Positions 6,370 to 14,278 of a stretch of 23,531 nt of DNA are shown here, one piece after another (position 1 is the first letter of the stretch; the number at the start of each line of letters is the position of its first letter). The position numbers and the translations under genes were made by a program. This stretch comes from an uncultured Eubacteriaceae bacterium (lineage in GTDB: Bacteria > Bacillota > Clostridia > Lachnospirales > Lachnospiraceae). Under the pieces are notes generated by a model, which worked only from the letters and a program-made list of their open reading frames with translations, searched no databases and had not been told where the DNA came from. The DNA is taken from assembly GCA_945938055.1 (NCBI GenBank), contig CAMEUH010000011.1:1-23531 (forward strand), written 5' to 3'.

Positions 6370-7257
6370 CTACCAGTTTTTCTTTTCCTTCTCACTACGA
6401 TTGTTCTGTTTGCGTTCTTCCACCATCTTTACAAACCATTCAACCATGGCAGGATCCTGATGGGAGAAGAAAGAACTTGTAGCAGTATCCAGTTTTGCAA
6501 TTTCATTCATGTCTTCTTCTGATAATTCAAAATCAAATACGTTATAATTTTCTACCATTCTTTCATAATGGGTTGACTTCGGAATCACCACAACGCCTCT
6601 TTGAATGTGCCATCTAAGCATAATCTGAGCTGTTATTTTTCCATACTTATCACCAATACCCTTTATCAGCTCATTGTCAAATGTACCACCACGGCCTTCA
6701 CCGAACGGAGCCCATGCTTCAAGCTGAACATGGTATTTATCAGCATATTCCTTTAACTGTTTCTGCTGATTAAAGATATGTACCTCCATCTATGTAATCA
6801 TAGGCTTAATGCGATTGAAGTTTACAAATTCTACCATTCTGTCCACATAGAAATTGGAAATGCCAATGGCTCTGATTTTTCCTGCTTCATACAATTCTTC
6901 AAGGGCTCTCCATGCACCATATGCATCCCCAAATGGCTGATGAAGCAAGACCAAATCAAGATATTCCGTCTGCAGCTTCTTCATGGATTCAAGCACAGAA
7001 GCTTTGGCATTTTCATATCCATAGTGTTCAATCCAAACCTTGGTAGTTAAGAAAATTTCCTCTCTTGGAATCCCTGACTCCTTAATGGCTTCTCCAACCT
7101 CTTCCTCATTAAAATAACTCTGTGCAGTATCGATGCTTCTATATCCCGCCTTTAATGCATTCAAAACACATTCTTTACATTCGTCCTTTGTAACCTGATA
7201 CACACCATATCCTAAGATTGGCATTTTTACTCCATTGGATAATGTGATATATTCCAT
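6370..7257 (-). pseudogene. Aldo/keto reductase interrupted by an amber codon
   Basis: The frame is open from ATG 7257 to 6370 except for one TAG at 6792-6790. The product would be ~295 residues of the AKR5-like family. The catalytic tetrad is intact: D43 ('SIDTAQ'), Y48, K73 ('TTKVW'), H106 ('LLHQPFGD'). The stop falls in the segment that normally reads 'NQ-x-E-x-H'; here it is 'KPMIT-stop-MEVHIF'. The C-terminal half has the NADPH-binding 'VVVIPKSTHYERM'. A GGAGG site precedes the ATG, and the gene is 13 bases after the flavodoxin gene in the same operon. The N-terminal 155 residues alone would be half a TIM barrel and unstable. Either the gene is recently dead or the stop is a sequencing error. 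Confidence 0.85.
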
Positions 7258-7270
7258 ATGATAATTCCTC

Positions 7271-7741
7271 CTATAAACTCTTCACCCAGTTTTCAACATC
7301 CTGTTTCGATATATTGTTCAGTATCTTTCCTTCCACAATATTCGCATCAGGTGCAGATGGCATTAATTCCTTTACCGTATTCCCAAATCCACTTCCACCG
7401 GAGGTTGCGAACAGTACAATCTTTTTCCCTGAAAAATCATAGCTTTCCAAAAATGTATTAATAATAGCAGGAGCTACATACCACCAGATTGGAAAACCTA
7501 AGATAATCTCATCATACCTGTCGATATTGATATCCGTATCCAATATTTTAGGTCTGAATTTCTTATCACTCATCTCTATACTGCTTCTGGATTTTTTATC
7601 CATCCAGTTTAAATCTGCCTTCGAATATGGCTGCTTCGGCACGATTTCATACAAATCGGATTCTGCCGCTTGTGCAATCATCTCCGCCGCTTTCTTTGTG
7701 ATTCCGCTTGCACTAAAGTATGCCACTAACTTTTTACCCAT
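7271..7741 (-). CDS. Flavodoxin
   Basis: About 156 residues from ATG 7741, which has AGGAGG 7 bases upstream; an in-frame start 18 bases earlier is not needed. The FMN phosphate loop is 'YFSASGITKKAAEMIA' (a T/S-x-T/S-G-x-T-like motif; here SASGIT), followed by 'YDEIILGFPIWWYVAPAIIN' and 'FATSGGSGFGNT', which contact the isoalloxazine ring. It is a small electron carrier or NAD(P)H-quinone-reductase-like flavoprotein in the cytoplasm. It heads an operon with the aldo/keto reductase, behind its own promoter, and follows a decayed LysR gene. This combination is common in Clostridia as a redox-stress or carbonyl-detoxification set. Confidence 0.9.
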   Translation of the reverse strand: MGKKLVAYFSASGITKKAAEMIAQAAESDLYEIVPKQPYSKADLNWMDKKSRSSIEMSDKKFRPKILDTDINIDRYDEIILGFPIWWYVAPAIINTFLESYDFSGKKIVLFATSGGSGFGNTVKELMPSAPDANIVEGKILNNISKQDVENWVKSL

Positions 7742-7801
7742 TACATTTCCTCCTATCATAAAAAATGTGCAAAGTATCGATCATTCATACCTTACACATT
7801 G

Positions 7802-7831
7802 ATTATATTCCTCAATATTCAATTATGTCTA
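7802..7831 (-). promoter_or_regulatory. Promoter of the flavodoxin-aldo/keto reductase operon
   Basis: TAGACA (7826-7831), 18-bp spacer, TATAAT (7802-7807) on the minus strand, about 60 bases before the flavodoxin start. This is a near-consensus sigma-A promoter, so the operon does not depend on the LysR gene's transcript. Confidence 0.6.
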
Positions 7832-7852
7832 ATGCCTATATTAAATCATTTT

Positions 7853-8421
7853 CTATGCCTTGAAAGCATTGATTTCTTCTATAAATTTATTTATTGCTAA
7901 CGAATATGGAATATTCCTTCTCCATGCGATTACCGTACTTGCTGTTATTTCAGGATACAGTCTTCTGTGTTGACTGGTTCCATAAATAGTCCAATATCCA
8001 CCAAACCCTGATTCATCATTTCATATACCGAATCTGCCGTTGCTGTATGTAACGCAATCTGCACCATTGGATATTTTTTCTTATATACCTTACAAATTTC
8101 TGCTAATATTTCAACAGCAGCAAACTCACCACAACCAATGGTAATTGTACCTTCTATCAGTTCTTCATTTACCTTCAGTTCATCCAGCATTTTTTCTTCC
8201 AGATCAATGATTTCCAAGGCTCTTCGTTTGAATAATATCCCTGACTCCGTAAGCGTAATACTACGGCTTCCTCTGATAAAAAGGGGTGTGCCAAGTTCCT
8301 CCTCCAATGCAGCAAGCTGTCTTGAAAGTGTTGGCTGTGTAATATTTAATTGTTCTGCGGCCTTTGTAAAGTTTTGTTCTTTTGTCACGGTCAGAAAATA
8401 GCGCAATATTCTAATATCCAT
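7853..8421 (-). pseudogene. LysR-family regulator with central deletion and frameshift
   Basis: The N-terminal part, from ATG 8421 (MDIRILRYFLTV), has the LysR helix-turn-helix 'FTKAAEQLNITQPTLSRQL' and the start of the effector domain up to 'GLFMEPVNTED'. It then runs into TAA at 7945. In another frame the sequence continues at once with a typical LysR C-terminus, 'YPEITASTVIAWRRN' to 'INAFKA' and TAG at 7853. About 100 residues of the effector-binding domain are missing and the frame is shifted at about 7955-7965. The truncated product could still bind DNA but would not sense an effector. It lies upstream of the flavodoxin operon, which it probably once controlled. Confidence 0.85.
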
Positions 8422-8468
8422 CTTGATATACACCCCGATTACAAAAAGGAGAACTTTTTTCTCCAGTT

Positions 8469-9683
8469 TTAAACATTTCTTCTTGCCTTAATACACAAAC
8501 TATAAAAACAAATTGCACATAATTGTGCTACTACCGATACAACTACCAAACATACCGGGTTAAAATCATATAATGCTCCCAAACACCAGCTCCCCAGAAA
8601 CCATGCTATTCCATATCCGGTTTCAAAGATACCATAACCGGTACTTCTCATATTTCTTGGAACAATCTTACTGATTGCAGCCTTCATGATGCTATCCTCT
8701 GCCCCCATTCCTATCCCCCAGAGAACAATTCCAATTATAATAAAAATGGAATTATCTGTTAAGAATACAAAGCACGCAAAGAATGCACTGCAAATGGTGG
8801 CAAACACCATAGCCTTTAGTCCAATCTTGTCAAAAAGCCAACCGAAAAACAGAGCCGCGATGGCATCTACTGCCATTGCCAATGCATATAGAAGACTCAA
8901 TGATACCTCCGGTAAAGCAGCTGTTTTTGCGGCATGAAGTGTAATCATAGTAAAGTCCGCAAATCCAAAAGCATAAAAACAAATGGCAATCATGTAGATT
9001 ACAAATGATTTTTCTATTTTAAATTCTGCATTTTCATCCGTTTCCTTTTCAAACATTTCCGGATTCGGATATTTTATCTTTGAAACTATGACTAATATTA
9101 TTGTAATAAGGGCAGGAATCCCCAAAACCAGAAAACATAATCTATATGTAGAAAAAAGATCATTGGTTCCCTTCACAAAACTGATAACAAACAGAATTAC
9201 CGGGCCAAGAAAAGCACCCAGCTGATCAAGAAACTCCTGATACGCAAACCCTTTTCCTGTTCCGACTTCACTGGCTGCAAAACTGACCAACGTATTTTTT
9301 GCCGGTTTTTTTATTGCTTTACCGACTCGTTCCATAACAACCAATCCACATGCCACCAGCCAGCCGTTTTCAGGTACAAATGCCAGAAGCGGAATCGCAA
9401 GAACCTGCATCGTATAGCCGGCAATAATCAGCGTCCAGTATTTCTTCGTCTTATCAGCCACATATCCGGATAGAAGTCTTAACGAATATCCGCATAATTC
9501 ACCTATTCCGGATACAAAACCGATTGTAGCAGCAGATGCCCCCGTAAGATTCAAATATTCACCGAGAATACTCCTCGCACCTTCATGGGTCATATCTGAA
9601 AAAAGGCTTACAATGCCCATCAATGTGATAAATGCTATTGCTCCTGATAACAGCTTTTTGCTTTTCCCTGAATTAGTACCCAT
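8469..9683 (-). CDS. MFS transporter (12 transmembrane helices)
   Basis: A complete 404-residue major facilitator. Hydrophobic helices run throughout, with a charged central loop at about 210-232 ('KYPNPEMFEKETDENAEF') separating two six-helix halves. The N-terminus has 'SLFSDMTHEGARSILGEYL'. Cytoplasmic loop motifs 'YVADKTKKYW' (near 75-84) and 'GWLFDKIGLKA' (second half) correspond to motif A, and 'ERVGKAIKKPAKNTL' is typical of a drug/metabolite-type MFS subgroup. Substrate cannot be told from sequence. A GGAGG site precedes the ATG. The decayed LysR gene follows 47 bases downstream on the same strand, and the transporter is free of lesions. Confidence 0.88.
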   Translation of the reverse strand: MGTNSGKSKKLLSGAIAFITLMGIVSLFSDMTHEGARSILGEYLNLTGASAATIGFVSGIGELCGYSLRLLSGYVADKTKKYWTLIIAGYTMQVLAIPLLAFVPENGWLVACGLVVMERVGKAIKKPAKNTLVSFAASEVGTGKGFAYQEFLDQLGAFLGPVILFVISFVKGTNDLFSTYRLCFLVLGIPALITIILVIVSKIKYPNPEMFEKETDENAEFKIEKSFVIYMIAICFYAFGFADFTMITLHAAKTAALPEVSLSLLYALAMAVDAIAALFFGWLFDKIGLKAMVFATICSAFFACFVFLTDNSIFIIIGIVLWGIGMGAEDSIMKAAISKIVPRNMRSTGYGIFETGYGIAWFLGSWCLGALYDFNPVCLVVVSVVAQLCAICFYSLCIKARRNV

Positions 9684-9736
9684 AATATTTCCTCCTTTCT
9701 GAGTTGATTATCGCTCAAAATCATTTCCTTTCACAC

Positions 9737-9786
9737 CCACGCAACGTAGAAAATGGTGAACTGATTCGGATTCTACGCTTCGTAGA
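9737..9786. repeat. Imperfect 14-base direct repeat, possible operator for the MFS gene
   Basis: On the minus strand TCTACGAAGCGTAG (9773-9786) and TCTACGTTGCGTGG (9737-9750) match at 11 of 14 positions with a 36-bp period. The first copy is itself a small dyad (CTACG-N3-CGTAG). They lie in the 115-base gap upstream of the MFS gene, so a regulator site is likely, but no promoter core was found between them. Confidence 0.4.
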
Positions 9787-9799
9787 TTACAGGTAATTA

Positions 9800-10267
9800 T
9801 TATTTTACCCAGGCTGTGGCTTGGATTACATAGTTCGTCAAAATTGTTTGGGTTTCTGTGATATCCTTTTCAATTAACGGACGCATACTGTCCTTGTACT
9901 TTGATAAATCAGCACTCTGCAAGGCTGACAATATTCTTGGAATATACTGTGGTTTAGCCATGCCTACCTGTGCAAGAGCCTTAACACACTGTCTGGCGGT
10001 AATCGGTTTTTCATCCGTTACATGCGTAAGAAAATCAGATAGAATTAAATCAAAGCGATTTTCCTCATCCCACTGAGCATTTGCTGCAAGAATATTCAAC
10101 ACTCGATTTCTTACCAAAGATTTAGGATGATTAAGTAATGAAGCAAAATTATCAAAATATTCGTACCATCCATCTGTTTCCTGACTTTCGGATACAATTT
10201 TATCGGCAATAGCACAAGCATATTTATCATCTTTTGCGGTCAACTTTGCTACGATATTTTCTTTCAT
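9800..10267 (-). CDS. HEAT-like helical repeat protein of unknown function
   Basis: A 155-residue, soluble, all-helical-looking protein. Repeated helix pairs are visible: 'YFDNFASLLNHPKSLVRNRV', 'RFDLILSDFLTHVTDEKPIT', 'ARQCVKALAQVGMAKPQYIP'. The pattern 'KSLVRNR' and 'ITARQCV' at helix starts is typical of HEAT/ARM repeats. Similar Clostridial proteins are often labelled SufBD, but I see no Fe-S cluster scaffold residues to support that. GGTGG is the likely ribosome site. It stands between the PHP gene and the MFS gene, all on the minus strand, with no clear terminator between them. Confidence 0.7.
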   Translation of the reverse strand: MKENIVAKLTAKDDKYACAIADKIVSESQETDGWYEYFDNFASLLNHPKSLVRNRVLNILAANAQWDEENRFDLILSDFLTHVTDEKPITARQCVKALAQVGMAKPQYIPRILSALQSADLSKYKDSMRPLIEKDITETQTILTNYVIQATAWVK

Positions 10268-10343
10268 TGCTATTTCACCACCAATTCACGATTTCTCCAA
10301 TTTAAAAAATTGGAAGTTATCTGTTAATAAATTCTATCTTTCT

Positions 10344-11072
10344 CTAACCAATCGAAATGCTTTTACATTGCTGTAACGCTCTAATCTCCTCAAAACTCCT
10401 ATTTGCAACCAACTCCTTCGGAAATCCTACTTCTTCTATTAACGGCTGTATCATCCCAAAATTTCCGATGTCGCATGCCGCATGTGCATCGCTTCCAAAG
10501 ATAACCGGAACTTCGTACTCCATGCACAGTTTTAACATACGGATATCATTTTCCCTGGTTCCCACACGCGGGCCGGAAGGTCTTAAGGAATTATTATTAA
10601 TTTCCAGAAGGGTATGGGTTTCCTTCGCCGCCTTAACCACCGTTTCATAATCTACCGGAAATCTCCCGTCATCCGGATGACCGATAATATGAACATAAGA
10701 CTTTTTCATTGCACCCACAAGTGCGCTTGTATTTTCTTCAACATTGCCTGGCTTAATGCATGGCGTATGCAGACTTGCAATCACAATATCCAGTCTCTTT
10801 AGCAGATTCTCCGGAAGGTCCACATTGCCCTCATAATCGATAATATTAACCTCGCTTCCAAGAAGCAGTGTCAGATTCTCCCGCTGTCTTTCCACCACCT
10901 TAAGATTCTGAAAATAAAACTCATGACAGGTTCCCGGCATTTTCGGTGCGTGTTCCGTAATGCCAAGATGTGTCATTCCTTTTCTTTTCGCTTCATTTAC
11001 CATTTCATCAATTGTATTATAAGCATGTCCGCTTGCCAGCGTATGCGTATGCAAATCTATTTTATAATCCAT
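10344..11072 (-). CDS. PHP-domain phosphoesterase (YcdX-like)
   Basis: A complete 242-residue PHP-domain protein with its metal ligands visible: 'DLHTHT' (H8, H10), H16, 'GITEHAP' (H41), E75-region 'LLGSEVN', 'VIASLHTP', 'HIIGHPDDGR' and 'GSDAHAACDIG'. The set matches the trinuclear-metal YcdX group, which hydrolyses phosphate monoesters; the natural substrate is unclear. The ATG lies 16 bases inside the end of the upstream HAD phosphatase gene, so the two are translationally coupled and probably act together on small phosphorylated metabolites. The stop codon is TAG. Confidence 0.9.
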   Translation of the reverse strand: MDYKIDLHTHTLASGHAYNTIDEMVNEAKRKGMTHLGITEHAPKMPGTCHEFYFQNLKVVERQRENLTLLLGSEVNIIDYEGNVDLPENLLKRLDIVIASLHTPCIKPGNVEENTSALVGAMKKSYVHIIGHPDDGRFPVDYETVVKAAKETHTLLEINNNSLRPSGPRVGTRENDIRMLKLCMEYEVPVIFGSDAHAACDIGNFGMIQPLIEEVGFPKELVANRSFEEIRALQQCKSISIG

Positions 11073-11911
11073 GTTCCATTCTCCTTTTCTTCATCCACCT
11101 TCTCCCCGAAGGCAAATTTTCTTATGGCAAGCGCCACCCCGTCCTCATCATTACTGCATGTTACATAATCTGCCAAATCCTTAATTTCCGGAAAAGCATT
11201 TCCCATTGCGACTCCAATTCCGGCATATTCCAGCATGGTGTCATCATTATATCCGTCTCCCACGGCAAGCAATTCCTCACGCCGGATTCCAATATTTTGA
11301 AGAAAGCCTGCAAGTGCACTACCCTTATCCACGCCTCTTGGCATAATTTCAAGCAGTGTGGTTTCAGAACGGCATACGGTTGCCAGTTCCCCGATTTTTT
11401 CTTTTACATCAGAGGCAATCGACTGTATATAGTCCGGCTCACCTGCCAGGATAAATTTATTAACCCCATAGTCAATGTGTTTTCTCATGTCATCAACCTG
11501 ACAAATGGTCAGACGATTCAGCATTGCACCATACCGTACCCCTTCATCCGTAGCATTTTCCGTAAGAAGAATACGGTCTTTATAGGTCATTAGTATTCCC
11601 TTGTCATATTGCTTTAAAATATCGCATATCTGCCATTTTTCATCATCCTTAAGATACATGTCATATACAATCTCTTCTGTCCGGCAGTCAATAATCCTGC
11701 TTCCGTTAAAGCAAAGGGTATATCCACCCATTTCAAATAAACCTAATTCCTTTGCATGCTCCTCCACCCCTGAATACGGACGTCCCGATGCGATAATAAT
11801 TTTAATTCCACGCACAAGTGCCTCTTTCACGGCTTTTTTTGTGGCCTCCGTAATCTGTTTTCTGCTATTTAAAATCGTTCCGTCAATATCCAGTGCGATT
11901 GCCCTAATCAT
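11057..11911 (-). CDS. Cof-type HAD-IIB phosphatase
   Basis: About 284 residues from ATG 11911, with GTGAGG 6 bases upstream; an in-frame GTG four codons earlier is part of that ribosome site. Motif I is 'ALDIDGTIL' (nucleophile D8, acid D10), motif II 'IIASGRPYSG', motif III the Lys in 'GVDKGSAL', and motif IV 'VGDGYNDDTMLEYAG'. A cap of the C2B type lies between motifs II and III. Family members dephosphorylate sugar phosphates, FMN or similar. It is the first gene of a two-gene unit with the PHP phosphoesterase and is transcribed away from the binding lipoprotein gene. Confidence 0.92.
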   Translation of the reverse strand: MIRAIALDIDGTILNSRKQITEATKKAVKEALVRGIKIIIASGRPYSGVEEHAKELGLFEMGGYTLCFNGSRIIDCRTEEIVYDMYLKDDEKWQICDILKQYDKGILMTYKDRILLTENATDEGVRYGAMLNRLTICQVDDMRKHIDYGVNKFILAGEPDYIQSIASDVKEKIGELATVCRSETTLLEIMPRGVDKGSALAGFLQNIGIRREELLAVGDGYNDDTMLEYAGIGVAMGNAFPEIKDLADYVTCSNDEDGVALAIRKFAFGEKVDEEKENGTWIIK

Positions 11912-11971
11912 ACAAATCCTCACAATGTTTTAATTCTTCCGGCTCAGCCAAATGTTTTAATGGAAATTTAC

Positions 11972-11999
11972 ATTATAGATTATTACACATTTCCGTAAA
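11972..11999 (-). promoter_or_regulatory. Promoter of the HAD-PHP operon
   Basis: TTTACG (11994-11999), 16-bp spacer, TATAAT (11972-11977) on the minus strand, about 60 bases before the HAD start. The 155-base divergent region also carries the plus-strand lipoprotein gene's control, for which I saw no convincing core promoter. Confidence 0.55.
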
Positions 12000-12066
12000 A
12001 TTATCAAATATCACACATGTATCGATTTCTGCATACCATATAGGGAAACTATTTGGAGAGTATAAC

Positions 12067-13068
12067 ATGAAAAAAAGATTATTCAGACTTCTTCCGGTTC
12101 TTCTGGCACTCCTTTCCTTATGTGCCTGCAAGGAAAAGGAAACTACAACAGAAAACGAACTTACCAAAGTAACCTTAAACGAAGTTGCCCATTCCATTTT
12201 CTATGCACCTCAGTATGTTGCCATAGAAAACGGATATTTTAAAGAGGAAGGAATCGACCTTACACTTGTTACCGGTTTTGGTGCTGACAAGGTCATGACA
12301 GCACTTGTGGCAGACGAAGCACAAATCGGTTTTATGGGCTCCGAAGCTTCCGTATATGTTTATCTGGAGGGTTCCAAGGACTACGCCGTAAATTTTGCAC
12401 AGCTTACACAGCGTGCCGGTAACTTCCTCGTATCCAGAGAACCAATGGAAGATTTTAAATGGGACGACATTAAGGGAAAGACCGTTCTTGCCGGCCGTGC
12501 CGGAGGAATGCCGCAAATGGTATTTGAATATGTTTTAAAGAAAATTAACATTGACCCGCAAAAAGACCTTACCATGGTACAGAACATTGATTTTGGTCTT
12601 ACTGCCGGAGCCTTTATGGGTGGTCAGGGCGACATGACCATTGAATTTGAACCGCATGCCACATCTTTGGAATTACAGGGTGAAGGTTATGTTGTAGCTT
12701 CTCTTGGTGTTGACAGCGGTTATGTACCTTACACGGCTTATTGTGCAAAAAAGAGCTATCTCAATGAAAATCCGGAAATTATCCAGAGCTTTACCAATGC
12801 CATCCAGAAAGGTCTTTTATATGTCAACAGTCATTCTTCCGAGGAAATTGCAGCAATTATCGCACCACAATTTCCTGAAATCGATGAAAAAAACATTGCT
12901 ATAATTGTAGAACGATATAAATCCCAGGATACCTGGAAAAATGATACCGTCTTTACAGAAGACAGTTTTAACCTGTTATGCGACATCTTACAGTCTGCCG
13001 GACAGCTTGAAGGAAATGTACCTTACGAAGATATCATCACCACGGAATTTTCCGAAAAAGCAAAATAA
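12067..13068 (+). CDS. NMT1/THI5-like ABC transporter substrate-binding lipoprotein
   Basis: A complete 333-residue exported lipoprotein. Basic start and hydrophobic segment lead to the lipobox L-C-A-C (lipid-bearing C21). The mature part opens with 'HSIFYAPQYVAIENGYFKEE', the signature of SsuA/ThiY-type binding proteins, and continues with 'FGADKVMTALVADEAQIGFM' and 'VLAGRAGGMPQMVFEYVL'. Such proteins capture sulfonates, nitrate, pyrimidine precursors or related compounds; the ligand cannot be fixed here. GGAGAG is the ribosome site. No permease or ATPase gene is next to it: downstream is a terminator and a convergent gene, so it must work with a transporter encoded elsewhere or be an orphan. 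Confidence 0.9.
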   Translation: MKKRLFRLLPVLLALLSLCACKEKETTTENELTKVTLNEVAHSIFYAPQYVAIENGYFKEEGIDLTLVTGFGADKVMTALVADEAQIGFMGSEASVYVYLEGSKDYAVNFAQLTQRAGNFLVSREPMEDFKWDDIKGKTVLAGRAGGMPQMVFEYVLKKINIDPQKDLTMVQNIDFGLTAGAFMGGQGDMTIEFEPHATSLELQGEGYVVASLGVDSGYVPYTAYCAKKSYLNENPEIIQSFTNAIQKGLLYVNSHSSEEIAAIIAPQFPEIDEKNIAIIVERYKSQDTWKNDTVFTEDSFNLLCDILQSAGQLEGNVPYEDIITTEFSEKAK

Positions 13069-13094
13069 CTGCATAAACACAAAACTATAAAAAG

Positions 13095-13137
13095 TCGAGG
13101 GTAACTGGATATTTTGTATAGCATCCATTACCCTCGA
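13095..13137. terminator. Bidirectional terminator between convergent genes
   Basis: Arms 13095-13110 and 13123-13137 (CGAGGGTAA...TTACCCTCG) pair over 15 bases with one bulged C and a 12-base loop. On the minus strand the hairpin is followed by CTTTTTATAG, a fair T-tract; on the plus strand the tract is weaker (GATAAAATCTT). It serves the lipoprotein gene and the TraX gene. Confidence 0.75.
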
Positions 13138-13169
13138 TAAAATCTTAAATTTCCTATATATTATTCAAA

Positions 13170-14066
13170 TCAGCAAAGTATTTTTCCTATGAAAAACAGA
13201 ATGACAATGTGCGCCGGATAATATATATAAAATAATTTTTTCAGACCTTTTCCGTATTTGCCGTTATACAGAATAAAAAATATAAGAGAAAAAATCATCA
13301 TCCATTGATAATTGCCCACGAAAGACGGCTCATAGATAAATCTTACATCATAATGAAACATCGCCGCACAATATTTCACAATATCATATAAAATGTCCAG
13401 CTTATAATATTGCAAACGAACGGCGATTCTCGCCGGAATACAATAAATATCCATTAGTGCGTACACACAGACAAAAGCAGGATATAGATATTTTATTTTT
13501 CCTCTACTGTAATAAAACAATACTCCAAGCAGTATCCATACCATTCCGCCCTCGGAAAACACGATATTGCAGGACACATTATAAACCAGATATTTGCACA
13601 TAATACTCAGACATTTGTAATTGCTTATATAACCATATCCGGTCTCAAACAGAAAATACGCCATAACAAATGTTATAATCTGCCAAAACAGATACAACCA
13701 TAGTTTATATGTAACCTTCTTTTTTTGAAGAAGTTCTTCAATAATGACAATAACAATGGCTGCATTTACCAATGTCGTAAAAATACAATTACTGATATAA
13801 ACATAATTTCCATCTGAAATATAAGCATAGATTACCGTCGCCGCAAATTCAATTACAGCCGTAATCCAAACCATTATGTATAGCCTTAATATGTACTTTC
13901 TGAGATTCTTCGTATGATGTATGGCTTCCGCCAGACAAAACATAAATATAGGGGCAGAAATCCGTCCAATCCACCTGAACCACACAGGGATACCGAGAAT
14001 AAATTCTCCGATATGGTCAATAGTCATGGTAATCAGCGCAATTATTTTAAGTGCCGTGACCGTCAT
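13170..14066 (-). CDS. TraX-family integral membrane protein
   Basis: A 298-residue membrane protein with about eight or nine hydrophobic helices. The opening 'TALKIIALITMTIDHIGEF' and the first loop 'RWIGRISAPIFMFCLAEA' are the TraX signature, as is the ending 'KYGKGLKKLFYIYYPAHIVI'. TraX was named for F-pilin N-acetylation, and the family is related to membrane acyltransferases. In Firmicutes chromosomes its substrate is unknown; a cell-surface acylation role is a guess. AGAGG precedes the ATG. A short exported ORF ends 14 bases upstream on the same strand, so both may be co-transcribed. No conjugation genes are nearby. Confidence 0.88.
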   Translation of the reverse strand: MTVTALKIIALITMTIDHIGEFILGIPVWFRWIGRISAPIFMFCLAEAIHHTKNLRKYILRLYIMVWITAVIEFAATVIYAYISDGNYVYISNCIFTTLVNAAIVIVIIEELLQKKKVTYKLWLYLFWQIITFVMAYFLFETGYGYISNYKCLSIMCKYLVYNVSCNIVFSEGGMVWILLGVLFYYSRGKIKYLYPAFVCVYALMDIYCIPARIAVRLQYYKLDILYDIVKYCAAMFHYDVRFIYEPSFVGNYQWMMIFSLIFFILYNGKYGKGLKKLFYIYYPAHIVILFFIGKILC

Positions 14067-14080
14067 GATTTACCTCTAAG

Positions 14081-14230
14081 CTACTGTAGCTGTCTCTTCT
14101 TTTTTCTCAGTTTTTTTTCAGAAACACCATAATTACTACTTGCAAATATTTCGACACTATTAATAAGTAAGCAACAAACAATAAGTGTCAATACCATAGT
14201 AACATTCTTCTGAAATAAAATTTTCTTCAT
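14081..14230 (-). CDS. Small exported or membrane-anchored ORF (49 residues)
   Basis: ATG at 14230 is preceded by AAGGGAG at good distance. The product begins MKKILFQKNV, has a hydrophobic stretch to about residue 25, and a plausible signal-peptidase site after 'VEIFA', leaving a ~19-residue basic tail ending in TAG. A run of eight A bases lies in the tail; a one-base slip would give an alternative Glu/Lys-rich ending 'KKTEKKEETATVA' of similar length. It could be a small secreted peptide, a truncated larger exported protein, or a leader for TraX. I do not recognise it. Confidence 0.45.
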   Translation of the reverse strand: MKKILFQKNVTMVLTLIVCCLLINSVEIFASSNYGVSEKKLRKKKRQLQ

Positions 14231-14278
14231 AGTTAATCTCCCTTTCTTTAAACATTAGAATAAAATTTTTAGAAATCG

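Noticed and set aside
10297..10313. Palindrome CCAATTT-AAA-AAATTGG after the PHP gene
   Set aside because: Only seven base pairs, mostly A/T, and no T-tract on the minus strand, so not a credible terminator.
11924..12066. Possible riboswitch before the NMT1/THI5-like lipoprotein
   Set aside because: I could not identify TPP-riboswitch core sequences, and the leader is short and A/T-rich.
13170..14230. TraX as evidence for an integrated conjugative element
   Set aside because: No relaxase, coupling protein, integrase or other transfer gene is visible; chromosomal TraX-family genes are common in Firmicutes.
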